From an uncultured Clostridium sp. (lineage in GTDB: Bacteria > Bacillota > Clostridia > Lachnospirales > Lachnospiraceae): a stretch of 61,835 bases of DNA. Under the pieces are notes generated by a model. That model was given only the letters and a program-made list of their open reading frames with translations, was not told the origin of the DNA and did not search any database. Of this stretch, positions 17,402-25,915 are shown piece after piece. The position numbers and the translations under genes were made by a program. The stretch spans positions 1-61,835 of the forward strand of contig UQMJ01000016.1 in NCBI GenBank assembly GCA_900542035.1. Reading direction: 5' to 3'. The stretch's first letter is position 1; the number at the start of each line of letters is the position of its first letter.

Positions 17402-18888
17402 AGTCGTGCAATATAAGCGCTGGGGGTCATGCCGGTTTTCTTTTTGAAAATCTGGGAAAAATACTGGGGATTGTTTCCGCAGCCGACCTGTTCCGCTATA
17501 TTCTGGATTTTATCGTTTCCGGCAGAAACCAGAAGTTTTTTAGCCCGTTCAATCCGAACTTCTGTAAGATAATTAGAGAACCGGATTCCGGTTTCCTTTT
17601 GGAATTTTTTGCTTACGTAATCGGTATTCATAAACAGATGCTGTTCTGCAATCTGCTTTAATGTCAGATTAGGGTCGGAAAGATGTTTGTTTACATATTC
17701 ATAAATCTGTCTGGTCATATTGCTGGTAGTGCAGGAATGAGCGCTGATTGATAAAAGGCTTCGGAATTTTTCTGCCAGGGTAAATTTGAATTGCTCCAGA
17801 TTGGTCTCTTCCGTTGCACGTAAAAGCCATTCTGTTAAATCTACAGAAGAAAGCCGGTTATCACCTGCAGTAATTTTCAGCATCAGAGAATTGGACAGCT
17901 GTTTAAGAAAGGACAGATCGGTCACTTCTGACAGCAGATCGATTAGGCTGTCAATGGCCTCTGCCTGTCCTTCCTGCAAAGAAATTTTCAGAAGTTTTTC
18001 AGCCTCATTCATTATAAAACTATAATTGCAGCTAGATAAGATGTGAAAATCATTGATATAGTAAATCATACTGAACCGTTTTACTTTATCCAGGACAGTT
18101 TCCAGCAGGGTCTGAAGATTTTTAAAGGAGCAGTCTTCCGTTTCCAGGGATACGGAGTGATTTTGGGCGTTTGTGCTGGTAAAAAAATGGTTTAGTTCCT
18201 GATAATTTCCTGCAAATTCCTTAAAGAACAACAGCAGTGTACAGTTGACATAGATTCCATGTATGGTAATTTCTGGAAAATGCCGGTCTGCATAGATTTT
18301 TAACTGCTGCAAAAATTCATCCAGATAGTTCTGTTCCAGAAAATAGATATAGAAAAGGTGATAGGATGAAAAATTAAAATCCATATAGGGATCATAGGTT
18401 GCTATGATCTCATGGTAAGGCCGGTTTTGATAGAGCGCATTATTCAAAATAGTAAACACAACATTGTGCCGGATACTATTCATGGCAGGGTAGGAATGTT
18501 CGGAAATGTTTTTGCGATAACAGTCCTGGGCGATTTCCTGAATCACTTCAAGAATCTGAAGTTCGTTACAGGGCTTAAGCAGATAATGGCGAACGCCGTA
18601 TTTCATGGCTGTTTTGGCATATTCAAATTCTCCGTATCCAGAGAGAATGATAAACTGGGTATTTAGATCCGTTTCAGAAATTCTTCGAATCAGTTCCAGA
18701 CCGTCCATTCCAGGCATCCGAATATCCGTGAGCACAATATCCGGAGTTTCATCCAGAATGATGTCGTAAGCTTCCAGACCATTTTGGCAAAGGCCTACCA
18801 GCTCGATATTGTATTGTTTCCAATCAATAATTGTAGAAATGGTTTCACGAATAATCCGTTCGTCATCAGCAATAATTAGTTTTAACAT
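17389..18888 (-). CDS. yesN: YesN-type response regulator with AraC DNA-binding domain
   Basis: A 499-residue response regulator. The receiver domain has the acidic pair D9-D10, the phosphorylation site D55 (LTDIRMPGMDG) and Lys near 104 (LLKPC). A middle region of about 250 residues has no family I recognise. The AraC-type double helix-turn-helix is at the C-terminus (LKQIAEQHLFMNTDYVSKKF and IQNIAEQVGCGNNPQYFSQIF, shown in part). It overlaps the sensor gene by seven bases and is translated after it. YesM/YesN pairs in Firmicutes sit beside CUT1 sugar importers and activate them; the operon starting at 20926 is the obvious target. Confidence 0.92.
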   Translation of the reverse strand: MLKLIIADDERIIRETISTIIDWKQYNIELVGLCQNGLEAYDIILDETPDIVLTDIRMPGMDGLELIRRISETDLNTQFIILSGYGEFEYAKTAMKYGVRHYLLKPCNELQILEVIQEIAQDCYRKNISEHSYPAMNSIRHNVVFTILNNALYQNRPYHEIIATYDPYMDFNFSSYHLFYIYFLEQNYLDEFLQQLKIYADRHFPEITIHGIYVNCTLLLFFKEFAGNYQELNHFFTSTNAQNHSVSLETEDCSFKNLQTLLETVLDKVKRFSMIYYINDFHILSSCNYSFIMNEAEKLLKISLQEGQAEAIDSLIDLLSEVTDLSFLKQLSNSLMLKITAGDNRLSSVDLTEWLLRATEETNLEQFKFTLAEKFRSLLSISAHSCTTSNMTRQIYEYVNKHLSDPNLTLKQIAEQHLFMNTDYVSKKFQKETGIRFSNYLTEVRIERAKKLLVSAGNDKIQNIAEQVGCGNNPQYFSQIFKKKTGMTPSAYIARLHGE

Positions 18889-20711
18889 GAAATTGAGTTC
18901 TCCTTACGATATGGTATAGTAACGGATGCAACAGCGCAGTCTTCCTGATTGGAGAGAGACAGGCCATAATGTTCGCCAAATAAAAGTTTAATACGTTTAT
19001 CAATATTTAAAAGTCCAATTCCGGAACGGGTTGGCTGTTTTCTATTTTGTTTGAGAAGTTCTAAAAGATTATCATCAAAGCTGGAACCGCTGTTTGTAAC
19101 AGAAATGCGGATACAGCGTTCTCTATTTTCTCCAGCTTCCTCCTGTATTGCGGCCTGAACGGTAATATAGCAGGTCTCTGTGATTTCCTCTAAAGCGTAA
19201 TGGATAGCGTTTTCTACCAGCGGCTGCAGGGTAAGCGGCGGCAGCAAGGCGTCGTTTAATTCATCTGGAATTTCGGCTTTGTAATCCAGACGTTCTTCAA
19301 AGCGAATTTGCTGTATGGTAATATAGGACTGAATCAGATTCCGCTCGTATGCCAGCGTAACCAAAGACTGTTTGTTGCTTAATGTAGCCCGCAGAAGAGT
19401 TCCCAGGGACTCTGTCATAAGAGAAATCTCTCGGTTGTTTACTGCTTTTGCCCTCCAGTTGATAGATTCCAGGGTATTATATAGAAAATGCGGGTTGATT
19501 TGGGATTCCAGCGCTTTAATCTGAGCGTCCCTTGCAAGGAGCTCATTTACATAATTGGTATTGACCAGATTTTGAATCCGTTTGGTCATCTGTTCAAATT
19601 CCTGATGGAGCCGTCCAATTTCGTCTCTTCGATGGGCGTATTCCGAATCGTATTTTGTACTTAAAAGCGCTGCTTCATCCTGGCTGAACTGATCCATTTT
19701 TTGAAGCAGAATCTGGAAGTGTCTTAAAATGGAACGAATCAGAATATTGGAAATCACAATGATAACACACACACCTGCAGACAGACTCAAAAGCGTGGTC
19801 AAAAGCGTGGTCTTTAACGTGCCCATAACCTCATCGTATGGTACCAGTCCGTAATAATCCATGTTGTAGTCAGGGATGGTATTATGTACGGTAAAATAGG
19901 TGTGTCCCTTCAGATTTAAAATCTGGTATTTTTGCGAGGAAGAAGAAATAAGATTGTCTGCCAGCGATTCTGGAAAACCTTCCGGTATATAAATCCGTTC
20001 TTTATTACTGCAAAGAATGTAATGACTGTCTGAATACTGGCTGGCAGCGGCATTGGCTTTTTCAATAATATTATTTAAATCTACATAAACAATCAGAGTT
20101 CCCAAGGGTGCTAAGGAAAGGTGATCAATCTCCCTGATTTCACGGCTTATAAGGAGAGCATTACTGCCAGGATCTCCAGAAATCCAGGCAGCTGCACCTT
20201 TCTTACTGGCGGCTGCATCAATAGCAGCCTGGAAACGTTCCTCAGAAAGTCGGTTTTTCCATGTTGTATAGGTCGAATTATTAAAATATCTGTTTTGAAT
20301 CATCATAAATGAGGCCCCGTTTCCCCGAACCGATGAAAAGTATGTCTGCAGGGAATTATTAATAATACGGTTGGCATTGGTCCATGCAACCCTGTCATTC
20401 ATCCGTATGATATTGGATAAAGAGGTCTGGATTTCCGGTGCAGCAATGATGGATGAAGACATATTTACAATACTGTTCAGACTGTCTGAAATTGTATAGG
20501 CAGACTGGGTCAGGTTTTCTGCAACGGCCTTATAAAGTAATTCATTGTAAGCATTGGTGCACAAATGTAAACTGAAAATAACGAGCACCATAACAAAAAA
20601 TACATTATTTAAGACAATCACAAGCATTTTTTGAAGCAGTGGAAGATTGCTTAATTTATGCCTGATTTTCCGGATTGTACTACGTATGAGACTGCTCAAA
20701 GAGTATGTCAT
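18882..20711 (-). CDS. yesM: YesM-type sensor histidine kinase
   Basis: A 609-residue membrane kinase. Transmembrane segments lie at about 29-50 and 303-327, enclosing an extracellular dCache-like sensor of about 250 residues. A HAMP region follows (about 328-380). The His_kinase domain carries the phospho-acceptor H408 in QINPHFLYNT, and the ATPase domain shows ENAIHYAL and GIGLLNI. It probably senses an extracellular pectin oligosaccharide or the loaded binding lipoprotein. AAAGGGA lies five bases before the ATG. It forms an operon with yesN from the promoter at 20758-20786, divergent from the importer genes. Confidence 0.93.
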   Translation of the reverse strand: MTYSLSSLIRSTIRKIRHKLSNLPLLQKMLVIVLNNVFFVMVLVIFSLHLCTNAYNELLYKAVAENLTQSAYTISDSLNSIVNMSSSIIAAPEIQTSLSNIIRMNDRVAWTNANRIINNSLQTYFSSVRGNGASFMMIQNRYFNNSTYTTWKNRLSEERFQAAIDAAASKKGAAAWISGDPGSNALLISREIREIDHLSLAPLGTLIVYVDLNNIIEKANAAASQYSDSHYILCSNKERIYIPEGFPESLADNLISSSSQKYQILNLKGHTYFTVHNTIPDYNMDYYGLVPYDEVMGTLKTTLLTTLLSLSAGVCVIIVISNILIRSILRHFQILLQKMDQFSQDEAALLSTKYDSEYAHRRDEIGRLHQEFEQMTKRIQNLVNTNYVNELLARDAQIKALESQINPHFLYNTLESINWRAKAVNNREISLMTESLGTLLRATLSNKQSLVTLAYERNLIQSYITIQQIRFEERLDYKAEIPDELNDALLPPLTLQPLVENAIHYALEEITETCYITVQAAIQEEAGENRERCIRISVTNSGSSFDDNLLELLKQNRKQPTRSGIGLLNIDKRIKLLFGEHYGLSLSNQEDCAVASVTIPYRKENSISC

Positions 20712-20757
20712 GGGAATCCCTTTCCTGTAACGGAGCCATTGTCGGGTAACTGGATTA

Positions 20758-20786
20758 AGTATATACAGAAATTAAAAATTATGCAA
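20758..20786 (-). promoter_or_regulatory. Promoter for yesM-yesN
   Basis: Read on the minus strand, TTGCAT (20786-20781) and TATACT (20763-20758) are 17 bases apart, about 47 bases before the yesM start. Two copies of ATACAGAAA (20763-20771 and 20790-20798) flank the -35 box. Confidence 0.7.
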
Positions 20787-20803
20787 TCCATACAGAAAAC
20801 TGA

Positions 20804-20867
20804 TCGGTTTTTTAAACATGAATGTCGGTTTTACCTATCACTGTTTTTGGAAAGAAGGGGGTATAAT
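20804..20867 (+). promoter_or_regulatory. Importer-operon promoter with two direct repeats
   Basis: A TATAAT -10 is at 20862-20867 with no recognisable -35 at 17 bases (CACTGT). Upstream, TCGGTTTT occurs at 20804-20811 and 20825-20832, start to start 21 bases, two turns of the helix on the same face. The arrangement fits an activator of the AraC type (YesN or the AraC regulator) replacing the weak -35. Confidence 0.5.
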
Positions 20868-20925
20868 TGTGACAACAGTTAGATGTGTAAGGGAACCATA
20901 CAAAATCAAAAGGAGGATATGCTTT

Positions 20926-22299
20926 ATGAGAAAAAGAAACATGGCATTGGTAATGGCAGGTCTGCTGACCGCGGCAAGTATGGCAGGATGTTCCGGAAAC
21001 GCAAAGGAAGAGGCATCGTCTAGCGGTACTGCTGCAAAAACGGAGGCAGCCGCTTCTGAGACACCTGCAAAAGAGGAAGCGGGAGGAGAGAAGAATCTGA
21101 CCGTTGCATGGTGGGGCAATCAGGTCCGGAATGAAAGAACTCAGTCGGCATTAGATAAATATTCGGAACTAAATCCTGGAGTGGTCTTAGACGGACAGTT
21201 TTCTGAGTGGGGCGATTACTGGAATAAACTGGCAACGGCATCTGCTGGAAATTCTCTTCCAGATGTAATCCAGATGGACTATGCATATCTGGATCAGTAT
21301 GCCAAGAATAACCTTTTGTTAGATCTGACTCCTTATGTAGAAAATGGCTCCCTGAAGCTGGATGATGCAAATGCAGACGTATTAAATTCCGGCAAGGTAG
21401 ATGGAAAGCTTTATGCAGTGCCAATTGGCATCAATGCTCCTGCTTTACTGTATAACAAAGCAGTAACCGATGAAGCAGGCGTTACGATCAAGGACAATAT
21501 GACCCTGGATGAGTTTATTGAGGTATGCAAAACTGTTAAAGAAAAGACGGGGTATCGTACGAATATGGCCTATGGCGTAACCCAGGAAATTGTCCAGTAC
21601 ATGATCCGTGCCAATGGACATTCCATGTATGGAGACGGAAAATTAAATGTAGAGAGCCCAGATGAGTTCGTTCCGATTTTCAAAGTATTTGAGGACGGTG
21701 TAAAGGAAGGCTGGCATGTAGATCCAAGTATTTATGCGGAGATTACTCCTGGCGCTGTAGAACAGGATCCGTTTGTATATGGAGCAAGTGAAGATTCCAG
21801 ATCCTGGTGCGTATTCTGCTGGTCGAATCAGATTGGCGCATATGAGAACTGCAAGCCGGAAGATATGCCTGAAATCGGAATTACTACCTGGCCATCCGCG
21901 GATCCAGCTAAGTCCAACTTCTTAAAGCCTGCACAGTTTTTCTCGGTATCTGCAAATAGTGCAAATCCAGAAGAAGCAGTTAAAATTATCGACTATTGGA
22001 CCAATAATTTAGATGCAAATAAGATTTTGTTAGCAGAACGCGGAGTGCCGCTGTCTGAAACAGTAGCTGCTGAACTGTCTTCAAGTTTGGATGAATCCAT
22101 TCAGAGTAGCATTCAGTTTATCAATGAAGTAGTATCTCCTGCTTCTTCTCAGATTGATCCTCCAATGCCAAATGGTTCCAGCGAGGTTACCGAACTGTTG
22201 CTGCAGTTAGAGGAAAAGGTAGCATATGGCCAGATGACATCTGAAGAGGCAGCACAGGAGCTGTTTACAAAAGGAAATGAAATTATGGCTTCGAAATAA
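20926..22299 (+). CDS. Sugar ABC transporter substrate-binding lipoprotein (YesO-like)
   Basis: A 457-residue extracellular solute-binding protein of family 1 for a CUT1-type importer. The signal peptide ends in a lipobox (SMAGC, Cys 22), followed by an Ala/Glu/Ser-rich linker to about residue 55. The binding domain starts at NLTVAWWGN. DVIQMDYAYLDQYA and YAVPIGINAPALLYNK are typical. The start has AGGAGG at 20911-20916; an in-frame extension upstream overlies the promoter and is rejected. Context suggests it captures rhamnogalacturonan oligosaccharides. It is the first gene of an eight-gene operon. Confidence 0.94.
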   Translation: MRKRNMALVMAGLLTAASMAGCSGNAKEEASSSGTAAKTEAAASETPAKEEAGGEKNLTVAWWGNQVRNERTQSALDKYSELNPGVVLDGQFSEWGDYWNKLATASAGNSLPDVIQMDYAYLDQYAKNNLLLDLTPYVENGSLKLDDANADVLNSGKVDGKLYAVPIGINAPALLYNKAVTDEAGVTIKDNMTLDEFIEVCKTVKEKTGYRTNMAYGVTQEIVQYMIRANGHSMYGDGKLNVESPDEFVPIFKVFEDGVKEGWHVDPSIYAEITPGAVEQDPFVYGASEDSRSWCVFCWSNQIGAYENCKPEDMPEIGITTWPSADPAKSNFLKPAQFFSVSANSANPEEAVKIIDYWTNNLDANKILLAERGVPLSETVAAELSSSLDESIQSSIQFINEVVSPASSQIDPPMPNGSSEVTELLLQLEEKVAYGQMTSEEAAQELFTKGNEIMASK

Positions 22300-22403
22300 C
22301 CAGTTTCATTTCTGGAAACCGGAAATTGAACAAGTTTCTTAAAGCTCTGCCTGCTGCGTTTTCACAACGTATGCAGGCAGAAGTTTTTCTAGGAGGAAAT
22401 CAG

Positions 22404-23294
22404 ATGAATCCATTTAAAAAAGCCTTAAGCAAAGAAAGTACTGCTGGGGTGATCTTTACCCTACCCTTTACCATTGGCTTTCTGCTGTTTATGATTGTAC
22501 CTATGGGAATATCCCTGTATTATTCGTTCTGTGACTATGACATTCTGTCGCCGCCAGAATTTACCGGATTGGATAATTTTGTGAAAATGTTTCAGGATGA
22601 AACCTTTTATAAGACTATTGGCGTTACGTTTTATTTTGCGTTTGTATCTGTTCCATTAAGACTGGTTTTTGCATTGATTGTGGCTATGCTGCTGCTGAAA
22701 AACTCGAAAATGAGCGGTTTTTACCGAGCAGCGTATTACCTTCCTTCTATTATAGGCGGTTCTGTAGCCGTTGCGATTCTGTGGAAGAGAATGTTCGCTA
22801 CAGACGGTGTCATCAATCGTCTTCTGGGTGCAGTTGGCATTGAAACCACCTTTGCATGGCTGGGAAATACGAAGACCGCTATCTGGGTTCTGATTCTTCT
22901 GGCAGTCTGGCAGTTTGGTTCCTCCATGCTGATCTTTTTATCCGCTTTAAAGCAGATTTCCAGGGAGCTTTATGAAGCTGCGGAAGTAGACGGAGCCAAT
23001 GGGATTCAGAAGTTTTTCAGAATTACCCTGCCGCTTCTGACCCCTACTATTTTTTTCAACCTGGTCATGCAGATGATCAATGGCTTTCTGGCATTTACCC
23101 AGAGTTACATTATCACACAGGGAAAACCTATGAATTCCACGCTGTTCTATACCGTCTATATGTATCAGCAGTCTTTTGAGTTTTACAATACCGGATACGG
23201 TGCAGCGCTTGCCTGGGTAATGCTTGCAATTATCGGAGCAATCACATTGCTATTGTTTGCAACTAAGAAATACTGGGTATATGAGGAGGGGTAA
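22404..23294 (+). CDS. Sugar ABC transporter permease 1 (YesP/LplB-like, MalF class)
   Basis: A 296-residue inner-membrane permease with six predicted transmembrane segments. The EAA loop that contacts the ATPase is EAAEVDGANGIQKFFRITLP. I place the start at ATG 22404, where AGGAGG sits eight bases upstream. A 26-residue in-frame extension from 22326 is less likely, because it is amphipathic, not hydrophobic, and covers this ribosome site. It lies 104 bases after the binding-protein gene and three bases before the second permease. The ATPase of the complex is not in the window. Confidence 0.94.
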   Translation: MNPFKKALSKESTAGVIFTLPFTIGFLLFMIVPMGISLYYSFCDYDILSPPEFTGLDNFVKMFQDETFYKTIGVTFYFAFVSVPLRLVFALIVAMLLLKNSKMSGFYRAAYYLPSIIGGSVAVAILWKRMFATDGVINRLLGAVGIETTFAWLGNTKTAIWVLILLAVWQFGSSMLIFLSALKQISRELYEAAEVDGANGIQKFFRITLPLLTPTIFFNLVMQMINGFLAFTQSYIITQGKPMNSTLFYTVYMYQQSFEFYNTGYGAALAWVMLAIIGAITLLLFATKKYWVYEEG

Positions 23295-23297
23295 GCA

Positions 23298-24143
23298 ATG
23301 AAAGAAAAAAGAAGAGTCAAAGCAGTGATCTATCATATACTGGTATTTGGCATTGGACTGATTATGATTTATCCGCTGATTTGGATGGTAATGAGTTCCT
23401 TTAAGCCAACTAATACCATTTTTCAGACGGCAGGCAGTTTGATTCCCGAACACGTTACCTTTGAAAACTATGTAAATGGCTGGAAAGGTTTTGCTAAGGT
23501 TACGTTTTCTACGTTTTTTAAAAATTCCCTGTTTATTTCTGTTGTAGCTACGATTGGAACTGTGATTTCCTCTGCTGTCGTTGCGTATGGCTTTGCCAGA
23601 TTTCATTTTAAAGGCAAAAAGCTGCTATTTTCCGCTATGCTTTTGTCTATGATGCTTCCAGCCCAGGTTCTTATGATTCCTCAGTATCTCTGGTATCAGA
23701 AATTAAACTGGGTAGGCAGCTATATGCCTTTGATTGTCCCTTACTTTTTCGCCGTCCAGGGATTTTTCGTATACCTGATTTCCAACTTTATTTCCGGTAT
23801 TCCGAAAGATTTGGATGAGGCGGCAAAGATTGACGGCTGTTCTTATGTGTCAATTTTTACAAGAATCATTCTGCCGTTAATAAAACCGGCTCTTGTTACA
23901 GCTGGAATCTTTTCTTTTATGTGGAGATGGGATGATTTTCTTTCCGCCTTGCTCTATGTAAATAAATCCTCTAAGTATCCGGTAAGTTTGGCATTAAAGC
24001 TGTTCTGCGATCCTGGTTCTTCTTCCGACTACGGCGCAATGTTTGCTATGGCTTCTTTGTCCATACTTCCTTCTGTTCTGATTTTCATTTTCTTCCAGAG
24101 ATACCTGGTAGAAGGAATCAGTACTTCCGGACTGAAAGGGTGA
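23298..24143 (+). CDS. Sugar ABC transporter permease 2 (YesQ/LplC-like, MalG class)
   Basis: A 281-residue membrane permease that pairs with the preceding gene product. It has six predicted transmembrane segments, and the cytoplasmic EAA loop is DEAAKIDGCSYVSIFTRIILP (20 residues of it read DEAAKIDGCSYVSIFTRIIL). The C-terminal QRYLVEGISTSGLKG is the standard end of this class. The ribosome site GAGGAGGGG overlaps the end of the first permease gene. Together with a shared MsmX-type ATPase it should import oligosaccharides. Confidence 0.94.
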   Translation: MKEKRRVKAVIYHILVFGIGLIMIYPLIWMVMSSFKPTNTIFQTAGSLIPEHVTFENYVNGWKGFAKVTFSTFFKNSLFISVVATIGTVISSAVVAYGFARFHFKGKKLLFSAMLLSMMLPAQVLMIPQYLWYQKLNWVGSYMPLIVPYFFAVQGFFVYLISNFISGIPKDLDEAAKIDGCSYVSIFTRIILPLIKPALVTAGIFSFMWRWDDFLSALLYVNKSSKYPVSLALKLFCDPGSSSDYGAMFAMASLSILPSVLIFIFFQRYLVEGISTSGLKG

Positions 24144-24147
24144 TAAA

Positions 24148-25203
24148 ATGGAAAAAATGAGACTGAATTACAATAAGGAGCAGCTTGAGGCTGTTATAGA
24201 CAAAGTAGCAGAGCGTACCATGAATATGGATATGACCTGGGACTGGCCCTGCGGCGTAGCTTATTATGGAATGGCTGAGGCTTATGAAGCAACAGGAAAT
24301 AAGAAATATTTGGATATGGTAAAAGAGAGAGTAGACGAACTGATCCGTTTGGGCCTTCCGGATTTTACCGTAAATACCTGTGCCATGGGTCATGTGCTTT
24401 TGACGCTTTATAAAGAAACCGGTGATGAAACGTATAAAGCCATCATCGAAGATAAACTGGATTATCTGACCAATCAAGCCCTGCGTTTTGGGGATCATGT
24501 GCTTCAGCACACCGTATCTGCCAACAACGATTTTCCAGAACAGTGCTGGGCAGATACCCTGTTTATGGCCGCATTTTTTATGCTTCGGGCAGGCGTAATG
24601 TTTGATCGCCCTGAACTGGTAGACGACGCCTTAAATCAGTGGTATTGGCACATCCAGTATCTGCAGAATGAACGTACTGGACTCTGGTATCATGGATACG
24701 ACAATATTGCAAAGGATCATATGAGCGGATTTTACTGGGGCAGAGCCAACTGCTGGGCAGCCTTTACCATGTCGCAGGTTGCTCACATTCTTCCACAGTG
24801 CTATCTTTATCCCAAGTATCTTGAGATTGTAGGAAGCTTAAATGAACAGCTGGCAGTTTTAAAGACTTTGCAGACAGAAAACGGACTTTGGAGAACGATT
24901 TTGGATGATCCGGAGTCTTACGAAGAGATTTCCGCTTCTGCCGGAATCGCAGCAGCTATGACGTTAAAAGGAAATCCTCTTCATATTAAGTATATCAATA
25001 AATCCATTGCCGGACTTCTGGAAAATATTTCCGAAGACGGAAAGGTAATGAATGTATCAGGCGGAACTGCGGTGATGAAAGATCGGGAAGGCTACCGCAG
25101 CATTTCAAAACGATGGATTCAGGGATGGGGCCAGGGAATGGCATTGGCATTCTTCAGTTCTGTTCTTAATTATGAAAAATTTACAGGCGACGGAGCGCTG
25201 TAG
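24148..25203 (+). CDS. GH105 unsaturated rhamnogalacturonyl hydrolase (YteR/YesR-like)
   Basis: A 351-residue cytoplasmic alpha/alpha-barrel enzyme. GH105 hydrolases remove the 4,5-unsaturated galacturonyl residue that pectate and rhamnogalacturonan lyases leave at the non-reducing end. The likely catalytic Asp is D136 in QCWADTLFMAAFFM. The later GFYWGRANCWAAF motif and the C-terminal WIQGWGQGMAL line the active site in relatives. There is no signal peptide, so it acts on imported oligosaccharides. The start follows the permease stop by four bases. Its presence shows that lyase products are the expected cargo, although no polysaccharide lyase is encoded here. Confidence 0.9.
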   Translation: MEKMRLNYNKEQLEAVIDKVAERTMNMDMTWDWPCGVAYYGMAEAYEATGNKKYLDMVKERVDELIRLGLPDFTVNTCAMGHVLLTLYKETGDETYKAIIEDKLDYLTNQALRFGDHVLQHTVSANNDFPEQCWADTLFMAAFFMLRAGVMFDRPELVDDALNQWYWHIQYLQNERTGLWYHGYDNIAKDHMSGFYWGRANCWAAFTMSQVAHILPQCYLYPKYLEIVGSLNEQLAVLKTLQTENGLWRTILDDPESYEEISASAGIAAAMTLKGNPLHIKYINKSIAGLLENISEDGKVMNVSGGTAVMKDREGYRSISKRWIQGWGQGMALAFFSSVLNYEKFTGDGAL

Positions 25204-25217
25204 GAAACGGAGCAGAT

Positions 25218-25886
25218 ATGATCGAAAGAAAACAGTATCGTGGCTGTTTAAAGAAAAACACATCTCCCCAGGTCTTAAATGACGCCTGCAAAAGCGCAAA
25301 ACTATGCGCAGAGAAACTGATAGAGGAGAAGCGGCTTTTAACCGCTTCTCTTTACGAATATAATGGAATGTGTTTTTTATATTATGAAGCTTTGGAAAAA
25401 GGGGTTATTCCAGAGGATTTCCTGTCTGCTCTGGATGAGGTTTTGGAAACCTGGCCGGAAGAACAGGGGCTTACTTCCTGGGTGCCAATGTACCCCATCT
25501 ATTGGCATCAGATTCCGGATTCTGTAGAAAACTGGCAGAAGGCCAGGAACTTACTGGATGAAGATGGAAAGAAGACAGAAAAAGACCGCATCGGCCGAAT
25601 TGCCTTTGTATATCCTGAAAAGCTCTTTTCTTATACCTACTGGCATCAGGCTATTGTAGGGGAAGGGCTTTTAAAAGGAGATCAGTATCAGTTTATCAGC
25701 CTGCATGAAAACATTCTGTTTTCTTATTTTGAAACGCCGAAACATATGGTAAATATCAAAAATACAGAAGAAGAATCCAAGGTAATCAGAGAGTGGATGG
25801 AAGCAGATCCGGAGAGTCATTTTGACAGAGTGAAAGCGGGAGGCGAAAATTTCCGCATCATTCCGGCGCTGTTTTCGGTGGGATAA
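25218..25886 (+). CDS. Two-domain L-rhamnose-mutarotase-like protein (novel reading)
   Basis: I do not know a named family for this 222-residue protein. Residues 125-222 line up by eye with L-rhamnose mutarotase (RhaM/YiiL, DUF718): RIAFV opens the first strand, Y139-x3-H143 matches the catalytic Tyr-x3-His, then LHENILFSYFE, a NTEEE.. helix, W193 and DPES before a last strand ending IIPALFSV. Residues 7-98 seem to repeat the same fold (YRGCL, a helix, SLYEYNGMCFLYYEAL, another helix, MYPIYWH) but have no Tyr-x3-His. If so, it is a fused ferredoxin-like pair with one live site. It sits between GH105 and GH28 genes in a locus that should release rhamnose. Cytoplasmic; no signal peptide. Confidence 0.55.
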   Translation: MIERKQYRGCLKKNTSPQVLNDACKSAKLCAEKLIEEKRLLTASLYEYNGMCFLYYEALEKGVIPEDFLSALDEVLETWPEEQGLTSWVPMYPIYWHQIPDSVENWQKARNLLDEDGKKTEKDRIGRIAFVYPEKLFSYTYWHQAIVGEGLLKGDQYQFISLHENILFSYFETPKHMVNIKNTEEESKVIREWMEADPESHFDRVKAGGENFRIIPALFSVG

Positions 25887-25915
25887 GACAGAGCAGATGA
25901 GAAGGAGGAAACAAG

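Noticed and set aside
20818..20925. In-frame extension of the binding lipoprotein
   Set aside because: It would bury the signal peptide and lipobox behind 36 residues and run through the TATAAT box.
22326..22403. In-frame extension of the first permease
   Set aside because: It covers the AGGAGG site that serves the ATG at 22404 and adds an N-terminus not seen in this permease class.
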